The notes below the pieces were generated by a model. The model saw only the letters and a list, made by a program, of their open reading frames with translations. It was not told the DNA's origin and ran no database searches. Below, piece by piece: positions 28,601 to 36,558 of a stretch of 64,000 nt of DNA. Every line of letters begins with the position of its first letter. Position 1 is the stretch's first letter. Location of the stretch: NCBI GenBank assembly GCA_015654635.1, contig JAATGP010000035.1:62001-126000 (forward strand), given 5' to 3'. A program made the translations under genes and the position numbers. This DNA is from Alphaproteobacteria bacterium. GTDB taxonomy: Bacteria > Pseudomonadota > Alphaproteobacteria > Micropepsales > Micropepsaceae.

Positions 28601-28669
28601 ACCCTGTTCATCCTCACCCATCACGCGCTTTATTCGGCGGATCTTTCCCAAAGTGCCATAACGCGTTGA
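25619..28669 (+). CDS. GH55-like exo-beta-1,3-glucanase with C-terminal propeller-like domain
   Basis: Secreted protein (1016 aa from the ATG at 25619) with a Sec signal peptide ending at SVFA. Two tandem right-handed beta-helix halves each start with the same motif: GDGIADDTAALQTAID (about 45) and GDGKADDTAALQRAID (about 390), the twin-helix architecture of GH55. From about residue 715 an added segment (FALGGGAADSHGTFYFIDRT, later AVDRSDNLLVLSS) resembles SMP-30/NHL-type propeller blades, which is longer than usual for the family. It probably removes glucose or short oligomers from beta-1,3-glucan. It pairs with the TBDR upstream. The ribosome site is poor, so coupling to the receptor is likely. 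Confidence 0.7.
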   Translation: MNTLRICSFWFAAMVLSGAALASTSVFATAPSDPRAVTVAGRGDGIADDTAALQTAIDRAGEGGGGIVFLPSGRYRISRTILVGPGVRLYGTGPTRPVLLLGDRTPGFQRGVANMVVFTGAKFAAFPHVPFPPPSVVPFDPKIADANSGTFYSAISNVDVEIGTGNPAAAAIRFRVAQHAFLSHMEFHLGSGFAGIYQAGNLIRDVHFHGGRYGIVTEKTSPAWQFTVVDSSFDGQRAAAIREHEVGLTLVNVAIRNVPVGIDIDRGYNDQLWGKDVRFEQVKNAAIIISNENNVYTQIGFENALAADTPVFARFRDSGKKVDGKGRFYRVAAFSHGLAVPGVGQMGQTATTAELTPLDALPPERAPAIRALPPVSEWSNAHDLGALGDGKADDTAALQRAIDSHRVVYLPSGLYKVTDTLHLKPNTVLIALHPTQTEIFLPDSTPSYQGVAAAKPLIQSAEGGDAILSGVGLYTGDINPRATALLWMAGAESLVEDIKFQLALGKDFPGAATSAPFNAAQTATPAPSEFFNIKPSPRWDGQYPSLWVTKGGGGTFIGCWSPNTFAGAGFYISDTSTPGHAYEMSVEHHVRHEIVLERVANWELLAPQTEEEYRESGNAVSLEIRDSHDILIANYHAYRVTRTLVPARSAVELSNSSSIHFRNVHVNSESGFTSCDGDACITYLRANKFPYENAIVDITHGQKLREREFASLDIPAAAAPIAAATSPVVSKLADGFFALGGGAADSHGTFYFIDRTFQRIYSWSPTLGLRVVNDQPLDAVNLAVDRSDNLLVLSSAGFEGAVFSLKPDGAIAPIPPAPIAPHPQAAFALPANWWVNGEFKDQYDPAHDHFKTLAELFAADAATAPSQEYVSPDGSLVLPAYHVVHQGPPDNRGWRFSHALDSYGFTLAQPGTRAFISNGSEARTYSAKVGSSGALLDLKFFAERGGESVVADSAGRVYVANGQIFVYTAQGEEVGRIDVPDRPLQLVIGGAGHHTLFILTHHALYSADLSQSAITR

Positions 28670-28680
28670 CAGGTAAGCCA

Positions 28681-29826
28681 TTAGGCGTTGTGCAATACGC
28701 CGCCGGCGAAGCTGCACTGCAGGTTGAAGGCATCATCCACCAGGACAAAATCGGCGCGCGCGCCTGCGGTGATGCTTCCGGTTTCACGGGTAAGCCCCAG
28801 AAAAGCGGCGGCATTGCCGCTCGAGAGTTTGGCGGCGATTGCGAAATCGTTGATCCTTAGAAATTCCATCGCCTTGCGGACCACGGTGGCCATATCGGTA
28901 GCGCTGCCGGCCAGCGTTCCGTCGGGGCCCAGGCACAGCCCATTTTCGGCGCGTATCGTGCGGCCTTGCAGGACAAAGCTCTTCTGGGTGCTGCCGACCG
29001 GGGGCATCGCATCGGTCACCAGCATCAGCTTGTCGTCACCGCGGCAGGCATAAGCCACGCGTAAGGCCGCCGGGTGGACATGATGGCCGTCCGTGATGAT
29101 ACCGCACCAGCTCTCCTCATCGTCGAGCGCGGCGCCGACCACGCCGGGGGTACGCGTCTGCAGGGGCGACATGGCATTGAAGAGATGGGTGAAGCCGCGT
29201 GCTCCTGCCCGCAGTACTGCCTGGGTCTCATCATAGCTGGCATCGGAATGGCCGATGCAGACGATCACGCCAGCCGCCACCAATTGTTTGACCGCTGCAA
29301 GCGAGACTGTTTCGGGCGCGAGCGTCACCATCGTTTTGCCATGCTGCAGCGACGACAAAATGCGCACCGCTTCGTCATCCAATGGCGGAAAAGTGGTTGG
29401 ATTGTGAATGCCGCGGCGCTTGGGGCTGAGGTAGGGCCCTTCGATATGAATGCCGAGAATACCGGGCACGCCATAGGCGATGGCCTCATCCACGGCTGCA
29501 ATGGCTTTGCCAATACTGGCAATGTCGGTGGAAATGATCGTGGGCATCAGACCTGTGGTGCCGAAACGCGCATGGGCATGGGCGATGGCCCGCAAGCCCT
29601 CAACGGTTGGTGCATCATTGAACAAAACGCCGCCACCGCCATTGACCTGCACGTCCAGATAGCCGGGCATGAGAACACCGCCGCCGAGATCGACCCGCAT
29701 CGCATCGCCCGGAACGGCATCATCGGCGACAAGCCCTAGAATGCGCCCGTTCTGGCACAACACACTTTGTCCGCGCACAAGGCCCTGCGCGGTTACGATA
29801 CGGCCATGGCCGAAAGCAGTAATCAT
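28681..29826 (-). CDS. nagA: N-acetylglucosamine-6-phosphate deacetylase
   Basis: Cytoplasmic amidohydrolase (381 aa) that removes acetate from GlcNAc-6-phosphate made by the PTS at 38773-42995. Family motifs are complete: PGYLDVQVNGGGG, HIEGPYLSPKRRGIHNP (metal Glu), GHSDASYDE, HLFNAMSPL, DGHHVHP and the catalytic Asp in LVTDAMPPVG. Its start overlaps the nagB-II stop, placing it third in nagR-nagB-II-nagA. The 3' end is 11 bp from the convergent GH55 gene, with no clear terminator between them. Confidence 0.93.
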   Translation of the reverse strand: MITAFGHGRIVTAQGLVRGQSVLCQNGRILGLVADDAVPGDAMRVDLGGGVLMPGYLDVQVNGGGGVLFNDAPTVEGLRAIAHAHARFGTTGLMPTIISTDIASIGKAIAAVDEAIAYGVPGILGIHIEGPYLSPKRRGIHNPTTFPPLDDEAVRILSSLQHGKTMVTLAPETVSLAAVKQLVAAGVIVCIGHSDASYDETQAVLRAGARGFTHLFNAMSPLQTRTPGVVGAALDDEESWCGIITDGHHVHPAALRVAYACRGDDKLMLVTDAMPPVGSTQKSFVLQGRTIRAENGLCLGPDGTLAGSATDMATVVRKAMEFLRINDFAIAAKLSSGNAAAFLGLTRETGSITAGARADFVLVDDAFNLQCSFAGGVLHNA

Positions 29827-30863
29827 CAGACGGTCTCGGTAACTTTGCGCAGATGGGGTGGATTGTCGGGATCGAAGCCGCGTGCGCGTGAAAGCTGTTC
29901 GGCCATCCGATAGAAACTCTGGAGCAACAGGATCGGCTGCAGCGCCGGATGAGCCTCCAGCGATGCGAGATTGATGGCGCGCGGGTCAGCGAACCCGGCC
30001 AGGAGCATGTCGGCGCCGCTTGCCGCCAGCGCCTCGACCAATGCGTGCATGCCCGGGCGTGTTTCGTCGTTTTGCGACAGGATGAGGGCCGGAAAACCGG
30101 CCTTGGCAAGCGCCATCGGACCATGGCGCACTTCCGCAGCGCTGAAGGCTTCGGCATGGAGCCCGCAGGTCTCCTTGAGTTTGAGAGCGGCTTCTTGCGC
30201 CCCGCCGAAACCGACGCCGCGTCCGATCACATAGAGATCGCGCGCTGCGGTGAGCCGCGCCGCCGCTGGGCTCCAATCCAGTGCCCAGGCTTGTGTCAAA
30301 AGCTCGGGGAGGGTCTGAAGCGCTGCGGTGAGGGCTTGATCATCGCTCCACGCCCCAATCAATTGTGCAAGACCGGCCACCGTCGCGAGATAGGATTTCG
30401 TCGCCGCAACGCTACGCTCGGGACCGGCATGCAAAGCCAGTGCAACATCGGCCTGCCGCGCCAGGGGGGAGTCCATCACATTGACGAAAGCGATGGTGAA
30501 GGCGCCAGCCTCTTTGGCCGCTTCAAGGGCGGTTACGATGTCGGGGCTCTGCCCCGATTGCGATGTCGCAATCAGCACGGTGTCCGTAAGATCGGCTTTG
30601 GCGCCATTGTAGAGCGAACTGATCGATGGCGCTGCCGAGGACGTCATAATCCCAAGCCGGGTTTCAATCAGATATTTGGCAAAGGTCGCGGCATTGTCCG
30701 AACTGCCACGGGCCAGCGTGATCGCCGCGCGCGGTTTACGCGCTTTTAGGCGGCTGCAAACCTCCGCAATGGCGCTGGCATTGGCTGCGAATTGTGTCGC
30801 GATCACCGCCGGTGCTTCGGCGGCCTCGCGAAACATCAAGGTATGCGATTCAGACACGCGCAT
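29826..30863 (-). CDS. nagB-II: Glucosamine-6-phosphate deaminase, SIS type (NagB-II)
   Basis: 345-aa protein with two SIS domains, like the isomerase half of GlmS but without the glutaminase domain. Sugar-phosphate-binding motifs are ARGSSDNAATFAKYLIE (about 51-67), TSQSGQSPDIVTALEAA and, in the second domain, VIGRGVGFGGAQEAALKLKE, with GLHAEAFSAAEVRHGPMAL. It converts glucosamine-6-phosphate to fructose-6-phosphate and ammonia. The gene starts directly after the nagR stop (no gap) and overlaps nagA, so one polycistronic message is expected. Proteobacterial nag loci often use this type in place of the classic NagB. Confidence 0.9.
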   Translation of the reverse strand: MRVSESHTLMFREAAEAPAVIATQFAANASAIAEVCSRLKARKPRAAITLARGSSDNAATFAKYLIETRLGIMTSSAAPSISSLYNGAKADLTDTVLIATSQSGQSPDIVTALEAAKEAGAFTIAFVNVMDSPLARQADVALALHAGPERSVAATKSYLATVAGLAQLIGAWSDDQALTAALQTLPELLTQAWALDWSPAAARLTAARDLYVIGRGVGFGGAQEAALKLKETCGLHAEAFSAAEVRHGPMALAKAGFPALILSQNDETRPGMHALVEALAASGADMLLAGFADPRAINLASLEAHPALQPILLLQSFYRMAEQLSRARGFDPDNPPHLRKVTETV

Positions 30864-31607
30864 CTACTCCGAGGTTGTCAGTTCGGCGACGAAGTCATAG
30901 GTGTCGCCGCAATAATAGGATTGGGAAAACTCCACGATGCGCCCGTCGTGCAAAAAGCCCCGCCGTTCCACCAAAAGCCCGGCATCGCCCTCTTTGCCAT
31001 GGAGCAACTCGGTCTGCGGCGCGGTGAGCGGAACGGCGCGCAAGCGTTGCAAGGCGCGCTGTGGCCGGTACCCGGCTTTGCCCAAGGCGTCGTAAAGCGA
31101 CGACTGTACAGCTTCGACCGAGGGCAGCACGAAGGTCGGCACCGTACAAAATTCCAGCGACATCGGTGTGTCATCGGCATAGCGCAAGCGGTTGAAGCGA
31201 TAGACCGGTGTTCCCGGCGCAAAGCCGGTCGACATTGCCTCCTCCGGCGAGACCACGCCTTGCGACTTGCGCAGCCATACCGATCGCGGTGTTTTCCCGC
31301 GCGAGGTCATGTCTTCGGTGAAGCTCGAGAGTTTGGAGAAACTTTTTTCGACACGGCTGGCGACGAAGGTGCCCGAACCTTGGCGCCGCGTCAGCAGTCC
31401 TTCGCTCACCAGCCCATCCAGCGCTTTGCGTACGGTGATACGCGAAACGGAAAATTCTTCAGCCAGCTCGCGCTCCGGCGGCAGGGCATCTTCCGGTGCC
31501 AGAAGTTTCATCTCAATGGCACGCCTGAGACCGCGTTGCAGCTGCTGGTACAGCGGCAGGTTTTGCTCCTCGGTGAGGCGCCCAATAATGGCCGAAAGGG
31601 AAGGCAC
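30864..31607 (-). CDS. nagR: GntR/HutC-family regulator of the nag locus
   Basis: 247-aa regulator: winged helix (LPPERELAEEFSVSRITVRK, wing RRQGSGTFVA) plus a UTRA sugar-phosphate-binding domain (about 95-240, opening FSKLSSFTEDMTSRG). A GTG at 31607 is chosen because AAGGAGG lies 5 bases upstream; the longer frame from 31667 contains an upstream CCGCCT/AGGCGG hairpin (31632-31648) that better suits a 5' leader. It heads the operon with nagB-II and nagA and probably responds to GlcNAc-6-P or GlcN-6-P. Twin copies of TGGTATTGCATTGG in the divergent region are the best operator candidates. Confidence 0.85.
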   Translation of the reverse strand: MPSLSAIIGRLTEEQNLPLYQQLQRGLRRAIEMKLLAPEDALPPERELAEEFSVSRITVRKALDGLVSEGLLTRRQGSGTFVASRVEKSFSKLSSFTEDMTSRGKTPRSVWLRKSQGVVSPEEAMSTGFAPGTPVYRFNRLRYADDTPMSLEFCTVPTFVLPSVEAVQSSLYDALGKAGYRPQRALQRLRAVPLTAPQTELLHGKEGDAGLLVERRGFLHDGRIVEFSQSYYCGDTYDFVAELTTSE

Positions 31608-31663
31608 CGCAACCTCCTTAATTGGTCTCTTCCGCCTCCAGTAGGCGGCAACCAAATCTAGTA

Positions 31664-31677
31664 CCAATGCAATACCA
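31664..31677 (-). promoter_or_regulatory. Candidate NagR operator, nagR side
   Basis: CCAATGCAATACCA on the plus strand reads TGGTATTGCATTGG on the minus strand, identical over 14 bases to the site at 31794 in opposite orientation. It lies 57 bp before the nagR GTG. The 306-bp divergent region holds no other gene. Confidence 0.6.
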
Positions 31678-31793
31678 CGACGGGGCTATGCAAAGTCAAC
31701 TGCAAAATTGTGCCTATAAATAGCCTTTTGTGCTGCCTTATTGGACACGATTTTGTCGCAGTTTGGTCTTGACAGGGCGGCCCAATTTCAGAA

Positions 31794-31807
31794 TGGTATT
31801 GCATTGG
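31794..31807 (+). promoter_or_regulatory. Candidate NagR operator, TBDR side
   Basis: TGGTATTGCATTGG, 106 bp before the TBDR start. A TTGACA hexamer sits at 31769-31774 just upstream, so the site would cover or follow the -10 region of the receptor promoter. Confidence 0.6.
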
Positions 31808-31913
31808 ATATGAGCGGGTGATCCCGGAGGGGTTGTCACCGGCTTGATGAAGGGGCGGCGAGGGGCAGTTTCGGCGTTCGTTCGGGGACACAAAAAGAGA
31901 AGAGGGTTTGGCC

Positions 31914-34574
31914 ATGAGATTACGGAAAGTCTTTGCGGGGTCGGTCAGCATGCTGGCTCTCGCGTCGATCGCGGCGCCGGTATACGCCCAAGACACTATG
32001 GAAACGGTGGTCGTTACCGGCATCCGTGCATCATTGCAGCGCGCGATGGATATCAAACGCGATGCCACCACCATCGTCGATGCGGTGTCGGCGGAAGACA
32101 TTGGCAAGTTCCCTGACAAGAACGTCGCCGATGCGTTGCAACGTCTTCCGGGTGTCAACACGGTATCGGCGGCGGGCGGCGAAGGCGGTTTCGATGAGAA
32201 CGACCGCGTTTCGATCCGCGGCACCAATTCGAGCTTGACTGACGTTCAGGTCGACGGTCATCGGATTTCGACTGGCGATTGGTTCATCCTCGACCAGTTC
32301 GGCGAGGTTGGTCGCAGTGTCAGCTTTACGCTATTGCCGTCGGAAATCGTCGGCAGCACCGAAGTCTACAAGAGTCAGGAGGCGGACTTTCTGGAAGGCG
32401 GCGTTGCCGGCGTGGTCAACTTGGTCACGCGCAAGCCGCTCGATCTCAAGGAAACATTTACGGCCGAAGCCAGCGCCGAGGCTGTTTACACGACCCTGCG
32501 CGGCAAGACGACGCCAGACTTCAACGCATTGTTCGGCTGGAAAGACGATTCCAACCATTTTGGCGTGATTGTTCAGGCGTTCTATGAAGCCCGCGACATC
32601 CGCCGCGATGGCCAGGAAGTTCTTGGCTATACGCCGGTCTCCGCGACCAGCCCGTTCGGAATCGCCGATAAAAGCGCGGTCGGCGCCATGTTCCCGAACC
32701 TGATCGGCTCAGCCTACTTCCTGCAGCAGCGCGTGCGCGAAGGCGGCGACGTCTCCGTTCAGGCACAGGTCACCGATTCCTTCGAGGTCGACGTCCAAGG
32801 CTTTTATTCGAAGCTGAAGGCGTCGAACATCAACAACAACTTCATGTTCTGGGGCACCAACGAATTCGGCAACAACGTGCCGACGTCCTACACGATCAAG
32901 AACAACGCCATCCTCTCGGCGACCTTCCCGTCGGCCGGCGGCGTTCCAATCGTGGCCGATTCCATCATGCGTCCGGGTTCGGCCTCCGATACCTATTACA
33001 TCAACGCGCATGCCAACTGGGATGTCACCCAGAATCTCAACGTTAGCATCCAGGGCGGCGTCACGCGCGGCGTCGGCACCACCAATCCGCAAGTTGCCTG
33101 GGAAGGCGAGGTCCAGGGCGCGCCAGGCAGCACGGCCGGATACAGCTTCAACGACCAGGGCCTCGCCTCGGTCAGCATGCCGGGTGTCGATCTCTCCAAC
33201 GCCCACAACCTGGTCAACGATTGGGCTTGGACGGTGGTGAACACGGCGGTCGACCGCGAGTTTTACGGCCAGGTCGACGTCACCTACAAAACCAAACTCG
33301 GGCCGATCGATTCGGTTAAGGCTGGCGCCCGCTTTGCCGATCACGTTCACACCAGCACGGTGTGGGACGGCGGCGTCTCCTATGCCAACTCGTTCGGCAG
33401 CGACATCTCGTCGAGCAATTATCCGAGCGATTTTGCCGATTCCTTCAAAGTCCCCGGCATGATGACCAACGTCCCGCTGGGCAACACGGCTCTGATCGAA
33501 AAGCTGCTCTTCAACAACAACAGCTGGCGCAGCTATCCGCAGTCGCCGGCAGCCATCTCCGATCCCAAGAACAACCGCTTCGATTGGCCGGACAGCATGA
33601 ACCTTCAGGAAACCGACTTGGCTGCCTATGCGATGGCGACCTTTGGCGGCGAAGGCTGGAAGGGCAACTTCGGCGTGCGCGTCGTCGATACCCGCGAGAA
33701 TGTCAAGCCGTTCGTCAACGACGCGACCGGCGCGCCCAGTGACTTCGGGCCCTATAGCACCATCAAGGATACCCACAACTACTGGGACATACTGCCCAGC
33801 GCCAATATCAGCTTCAACCTAACGGAGGATCAAGTCCTGCGCTTCGCGGCGGCGCAAACCATGTCGCGTCCTGACTACAACGCCTTGGGCGGGGCGGTGT
33901 CGCTGCAAGACCTGATCCTCACGGGCACGGGTGGCAACCCGGACCTGAAGCCGATCAAGTCGGCGAACTACAACGTCAGTTATGAATATTACTACGCGCC
34001 GCAGTCGTTGTTCGCGGTCAGCTTCTTCTACATGGACCTGTCGTCCTATGTCAGCTTTGGCACGCATTCGGCCGTCTACCTGAACCAGTTCCTGACCGGT
34101 CAGGGCGCGCCGGTATATTCGACCTACAGCGTCACCACGCCGGTCAATTCGAGCGGACATGATGAAGGTGTCGAGATCCAGTGGGAGCAGCCGATCTATG
34201 GCGGCTTCGGCTTCCAGTCGAACTTCACCTATGCCAGCGGCGTCGATAACGGGGGCGGGCCACTGGTTGGCGACTCCAAGGTTACGGCCAACCTAACCGC
34301 CTATTTCGAGAACGAATGGCTCTCCACGCGCCTGACCTACGACTATCGTTCGCAGATGCTCGTCGGTCTCGACCGGAGCGCGAATGAGTTCCAGAGCCCC
34401 AGCGGCACGTTGAACGGTTCGGTGCAGTTCACCGTCACCGATTACCTTCAGCTTACGTTCGATGCTATGAACATCACGAACCGCAAGTTCCGTTTGACTC
34501 AGGGCGACGGTATGCCCCGTGCAATCTACGACAACGGCAGACAGTTCTATGCCGGCATCCGCGTCAAACTTTGA
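31914..34574 (+). CDS. TonB-dependent receptor (putative chitooligosaccharide uptake)
   Basis: Outer-membrane receptor of 886 aa. The ATG at 31914 follows AAGAGGG by 7 bases and begins a signal peptide ending at APVYAQ. The plug has METVVVTGIRASLQRAMDIK, DIGKFPDKNVADALQRLPGV and a VSIRGTNSSLTDVQVDGHRI core; the barrel ends YAGIRVKL. This IKRDA-type plug is shared with the receptor at 9317. It is divergent from nagR-nagB-II-nagA with a repeated candidate operator between them, and upstream of hexosaminidase and GlcNAc PTS genes, so chitin or GlcNAc oligomers are the likely cargo. Confidence 0.88.
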   Translation: MRLRKVFAGSVSMLALASIAAPVYAQDTMETVVVTGIRASLQRAMDIKRDATTIVDAVSAEDIGKFPDKNVADALQRLPGVNTVSAAGGEGGFDENDRVSIRGTNSSLTDVQVDGHRISTGDWFILDQFGEVGRSVSFTLLPSEIVGSTEVYKSQEADFLEGGVAGVVNLVTRKPLDLKETFTAEASAEAVYTTLRGKTTPDFNALFGWKDDSNHFGVIVQAFYEARDIRRDGQEVLGYTPVSATSPFGIADKSAVGAMFPNLIGSAYFLQQRVREGGDVSVQAQVTDSFEVDVQGFYSKLKASNINNNFMFWGTNEFGNNVPTSYTIKNNAILSATFPSAGGVPIVADSIMRPGSASDTYYINAHANWDVTQNLNVSIQGGVTRGVGTTNPQVAWEGEVQGAPGSTAGYSFNDQGLASVSMPGVDLSNAHNLVNDWAWTVVNTAVDREFYGQVDVTYKTKLGPIDSVKAGARFADHVHTSTVWDGGVSYANSFGSDISSSNYPSDFADSFKVPGMMTNVPLGNTALIEKLLFNNNSWRSYPQSPAAISDPKNNRFDWPDSMNLQETDLAAYAMATFGGEGWKGNFGVRVVDTRENVKPFVNDATGAPSDFGPYSTIKDTHNYWDILPSANISFNLTEDQVLRFAAAQTMSRPDYNALGGAVSLQDLILTGTGGNPDLKPIKSANYNVSYEYYYAPQSLFAVSFFYMDLSSYVSFGTHSAVYLNQFLTGQGAPVYSTYSVTTPVNSSGHDEGVEIQWEQPIYGGFGFQSNFTYASGVDNGGGPLVGDSKVTANLTAYFENEWLSTRLTYDYRSQMLVGLDRSANEFQSPSGTLNGSVQFTVTDYLQLTFDAMNITNRKFRLTQGDGMPRAIYDNGRQFYAGIRVKL

Positions 34575-34583
34575 TGATGAAAC

Positions 34584-34611
34584 ACCCGGCTGCCTCTCGG
34601 TGCAGCCGGGT
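34584..34611 (+). terminator. Stem-loop just after the TBDR stop
   Basis: ACCCGGCTGC / GCAGCCGGGT, a 10-bp perfect stem with an 8-base loop, starts 10 bp after the receptor stop. The following bases (AATCTTCTCT) are only moderately T-rich. It may act with the stronger terminator 40 bp further on, or protect the 3' end. Confidence 0.6.
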
Positions 34612-34652
34612 AATCTTCTCTTATGACAGCTCTCCCTCGAACTGACCTTTGT

Positions 34653-34690
34653 GTGCGGAGTAGGAATTCCCGCTCCGCACTCTTTTTTCG
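34653..34690 (+). terminator. Rho-independent terminator for the TBDR
   Basis: GTGCGGAG / CTCCGCAC (8 bp, 12-base loop) is followed by TCTTTTTTC. It lies immediately before the 3' end of the convergent TPR-sulfotransferase gene. Confidence 0.85.
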
Positions 34691-34691
34691 T

Positions 34692-36422
34692 TCAGGACAG
34701 CGCGTCAAGCAGTGGGCCGAGCCAGGGTTGATAAGGCCGCCAGCGCCCAATCGAATCGGAAAACAAAGGTTTTCGCACCTGAAATTCGCTCAAGGTCCTG
34801 ACTGCGCGCTTGTTTTCATAGAAGTGCAGGCATGCCGCGTTCCACTCAAGGCCGCAAAAAGCAACGATGCGCTTCGCTTCATGCTCAAAATCCGCCACCA
34901 GAGTCTCGTATTGTATTTCCAACAGACATTCCGTAGGAAGAACGTCACGCCAATGCGCCATCAGCGCTTCATAGGCTCTGTAGTAACGCCCCAATTCGCC
35001 AAGCTCGTAAGCGAAATTGAGCCCACTGCGGAACAGCTTGGAGTAACAGGAAAAGCAGGTATCGCGGGCATCGCGCCGAATGTGAATGATCCTGGCGCTC
35101 GGCAAAGCGAGATGAATCAGACCCAGATGGCGGAAATTCGCCGGCAATTTGTCGGTGATGCGCGCAGCGCCCGGTGCCAGGGCACGAAGGCGCTCGCAGT
35201 AGCGCCGTCCCAATTCCTCTGCACGGTCGAGCGGCACCGCGCTGGGATAATCGGGCACCATTTCGCCGATCAAATTCCCAAACCACGTCCGTTCCCCAGC
35301 ACCAAACACGCGCGGATGACTCGCCAGCATTTGCTCTACCAAACTGGTTCCGGAGCGCGGCATTCCGACAATGAAAACCGGCTGCTCGGTCGTGTTCGCA
35401 ACGATCTGGCGTTCCGCGCTGGCCGTGAAATGCTTTTTAAGGCCGTCAAAAAAAGCAAAAACGCCGCCCTCATCATACGGAATCGTCTCGCGGTAAAGCG
35501 CATTGCCGCGGGTCAAATGGGCAAACGCCTCTTCATGCCGCCTCAGATCGTCATAGGCCTTGAACAAGGCAAAATGCAGTTCGACTTTTTGGGCTTGCGG
35601 CAGCGCGTCTTTGCCTGCCACCAAAGCCTCAAGCGGCGCCAATCTTGGATCGTTATCGCCATAGCGCCGGATCTCGCCGAGAGCGCGATGAAACGCGGGC
35701 ACTCGCGGTGCCAACTGCACGGCTCTGGCAAAAGCAGTTTCGGCTTCGGCCATGCGGCCCAATTGTTTGAGCACACTGCCCTGCGTGGCCTGGGCGGTGG
35801 CGTAGCGTGGATCGAGCCGCAACGCCGCCTCGCTCGCCGCCAAAGCCTCGTTATGGCGTCCGAGCGCCGCGAGTGCCTCGGCGCGATCGATATGGGCCGT
35901 GACCGCGCGCGGCTGGCGGGCGAGGGCCTTGTCGAAGAAGCGGAGCGCAGCTTCGGGCGCATCCCGCATAAGCTCGATTTGGCCCATGGTCTTAAGGATT
36001 TCAGGATCGTCCGGAGACAGAGCAATCGCGCGTTCCAGGCAGGGGAGCGCCTTATCCATTTGGCCCAATGCTGCGCGGGCAGTCCCCAACGTGCTCCAGG
36101 CCTCGGCAAAATCTGGCCGGATGGCGAGGGCCGCTTCGGCTTGTTTCGCGGCTTCATCCGGGTAGCCGAGCCGCTGCAAAAGCAAACCCAAATGGTGGCG
36201 CACAACGGCGTCCTGGGGCGCCGCTTTGGCCGCCCGCTGCAAATAGTCCTTAGCGGCCTCGATGCGGCCGGATTGAATACACAACAACCCCAAGTGGTGG
36301 AGCGCTCCGGCATGCGCCGGCGCTGTCACCAACACCGCGCAGTACTGTTCTTCCGCCTCGCTCAGCCTGTTTTGGCTGTGCAGCAGGCAGGCGGTTTGAA
36401 AAATCTGCTCAGGGCTGGCCAT
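34692..36422 (-). CDS. TPR-repeat sulfotransferase
   Basis: 576-aa protein with about seven TPR-like repeats (residues 1-250, alternating helices such as AEAWSTLGTARAALGQMDKA) fused to a sulfotransferase domain (about 345-576). The PAPS 5'-phosphosulfate loop PVFIVGMPRSGTSLVEQ (about 348-364) and the 3'-phosphate motif RIIHIRRDARDTCFSCYSK are intact. It is expected to transfer sulfate from PAPS to a protein or glycan; the acceptor is unknown. There is no signal peptide or membrane segment, so it acts in the cytoplasm. It sits between the chitin TBDR and the hexosaminidase, facing the receptor and divergent from GH20, an unexplained partner for GlcNAc catabolism. Confidence 0.85.
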   Translation of the reverse strand: MASPEQIFQTACLLHSQNRLSEAEEQYCAVLVTAPAHAGALHHLGLLCIQSGRIEAAKDYLQRAAKAAPQDAVVRHHLGLLLQRLGYPDEAAKQAEAALAIRPDFAEAWSTLGTARAALGQMDKALPCLERAIALSPDDPEILKTMGQIELMRDAPEAALRFFDKALARQPRAVTAHIDRAEALAALGRHNEALAASEAALRLDPRYATAQATQGSVLKQLGRMAEAETAFARAVQLAPRVPAFHRALGEIRRYGDNDPRLAPLEALVAGKDALPQAQKVELHFALFKAYDDLRRHEEAFAHLTRGNALYRETIPYDEGGVFAFFDGLKKHFTASAERQIVANTTEQPVFIVGMPRSGTSLVEQMLASHPRVFGAGERTWFGNLIGEMVPDYPSAVPLDRAEELGRRYCERLRALAPGAARITDKLPANFRHLGLIHLALPSARIIHIRRDARDTCFSCYSKLFRSGLNFAYELGELGRYYRAYEALMAHWRDVLPTECLLEIQYETLVADFEHEAKRIVAFCGLEWNAACLHFYENKRAVRTLSEFQVRKPLFSDSIGRWRPYQPWLGPLLDALS

Positions 36423-36558
36423 ACTGGGTCCGTGCGACGGGATCGTTCATTGCATCGAATACTGGCGCGAAACCGGCACAAGACTCCAGGCCTTTTTGCT
36501 TTTCCCGCAGCTGCGCCATCGATACATTTTCTGCCGTCTCGACAAGGCCCCTCGTCAT
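36409..36558 (-). CDS. Candidate 49-aa protein ahead of the TPR-sulfotransferase
   Basis: A short frame starting MTRGLVETAENVSMAQ and ending TQYGQP has a possible ribosome site (AGAGGCG, 8 bases upstream). Its end overlaps the sulfotransferase start by 14 bp, which would allow coupling. Its start codon shares the CATG at 36556-36559 with the GH20 start on the other strand. The composition is mildly acidic and protein-like, with no family that I recognise. The frame may be fortuitous, since it fills the 134-bp divergent region where promoters for both neighbours must lie. Confidence 0.3.
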   Translation of the reverse strand: MTRGLVETAENVSMAQLREKQKGLESCAGFAPVFDAMNDPVARTQYGQP

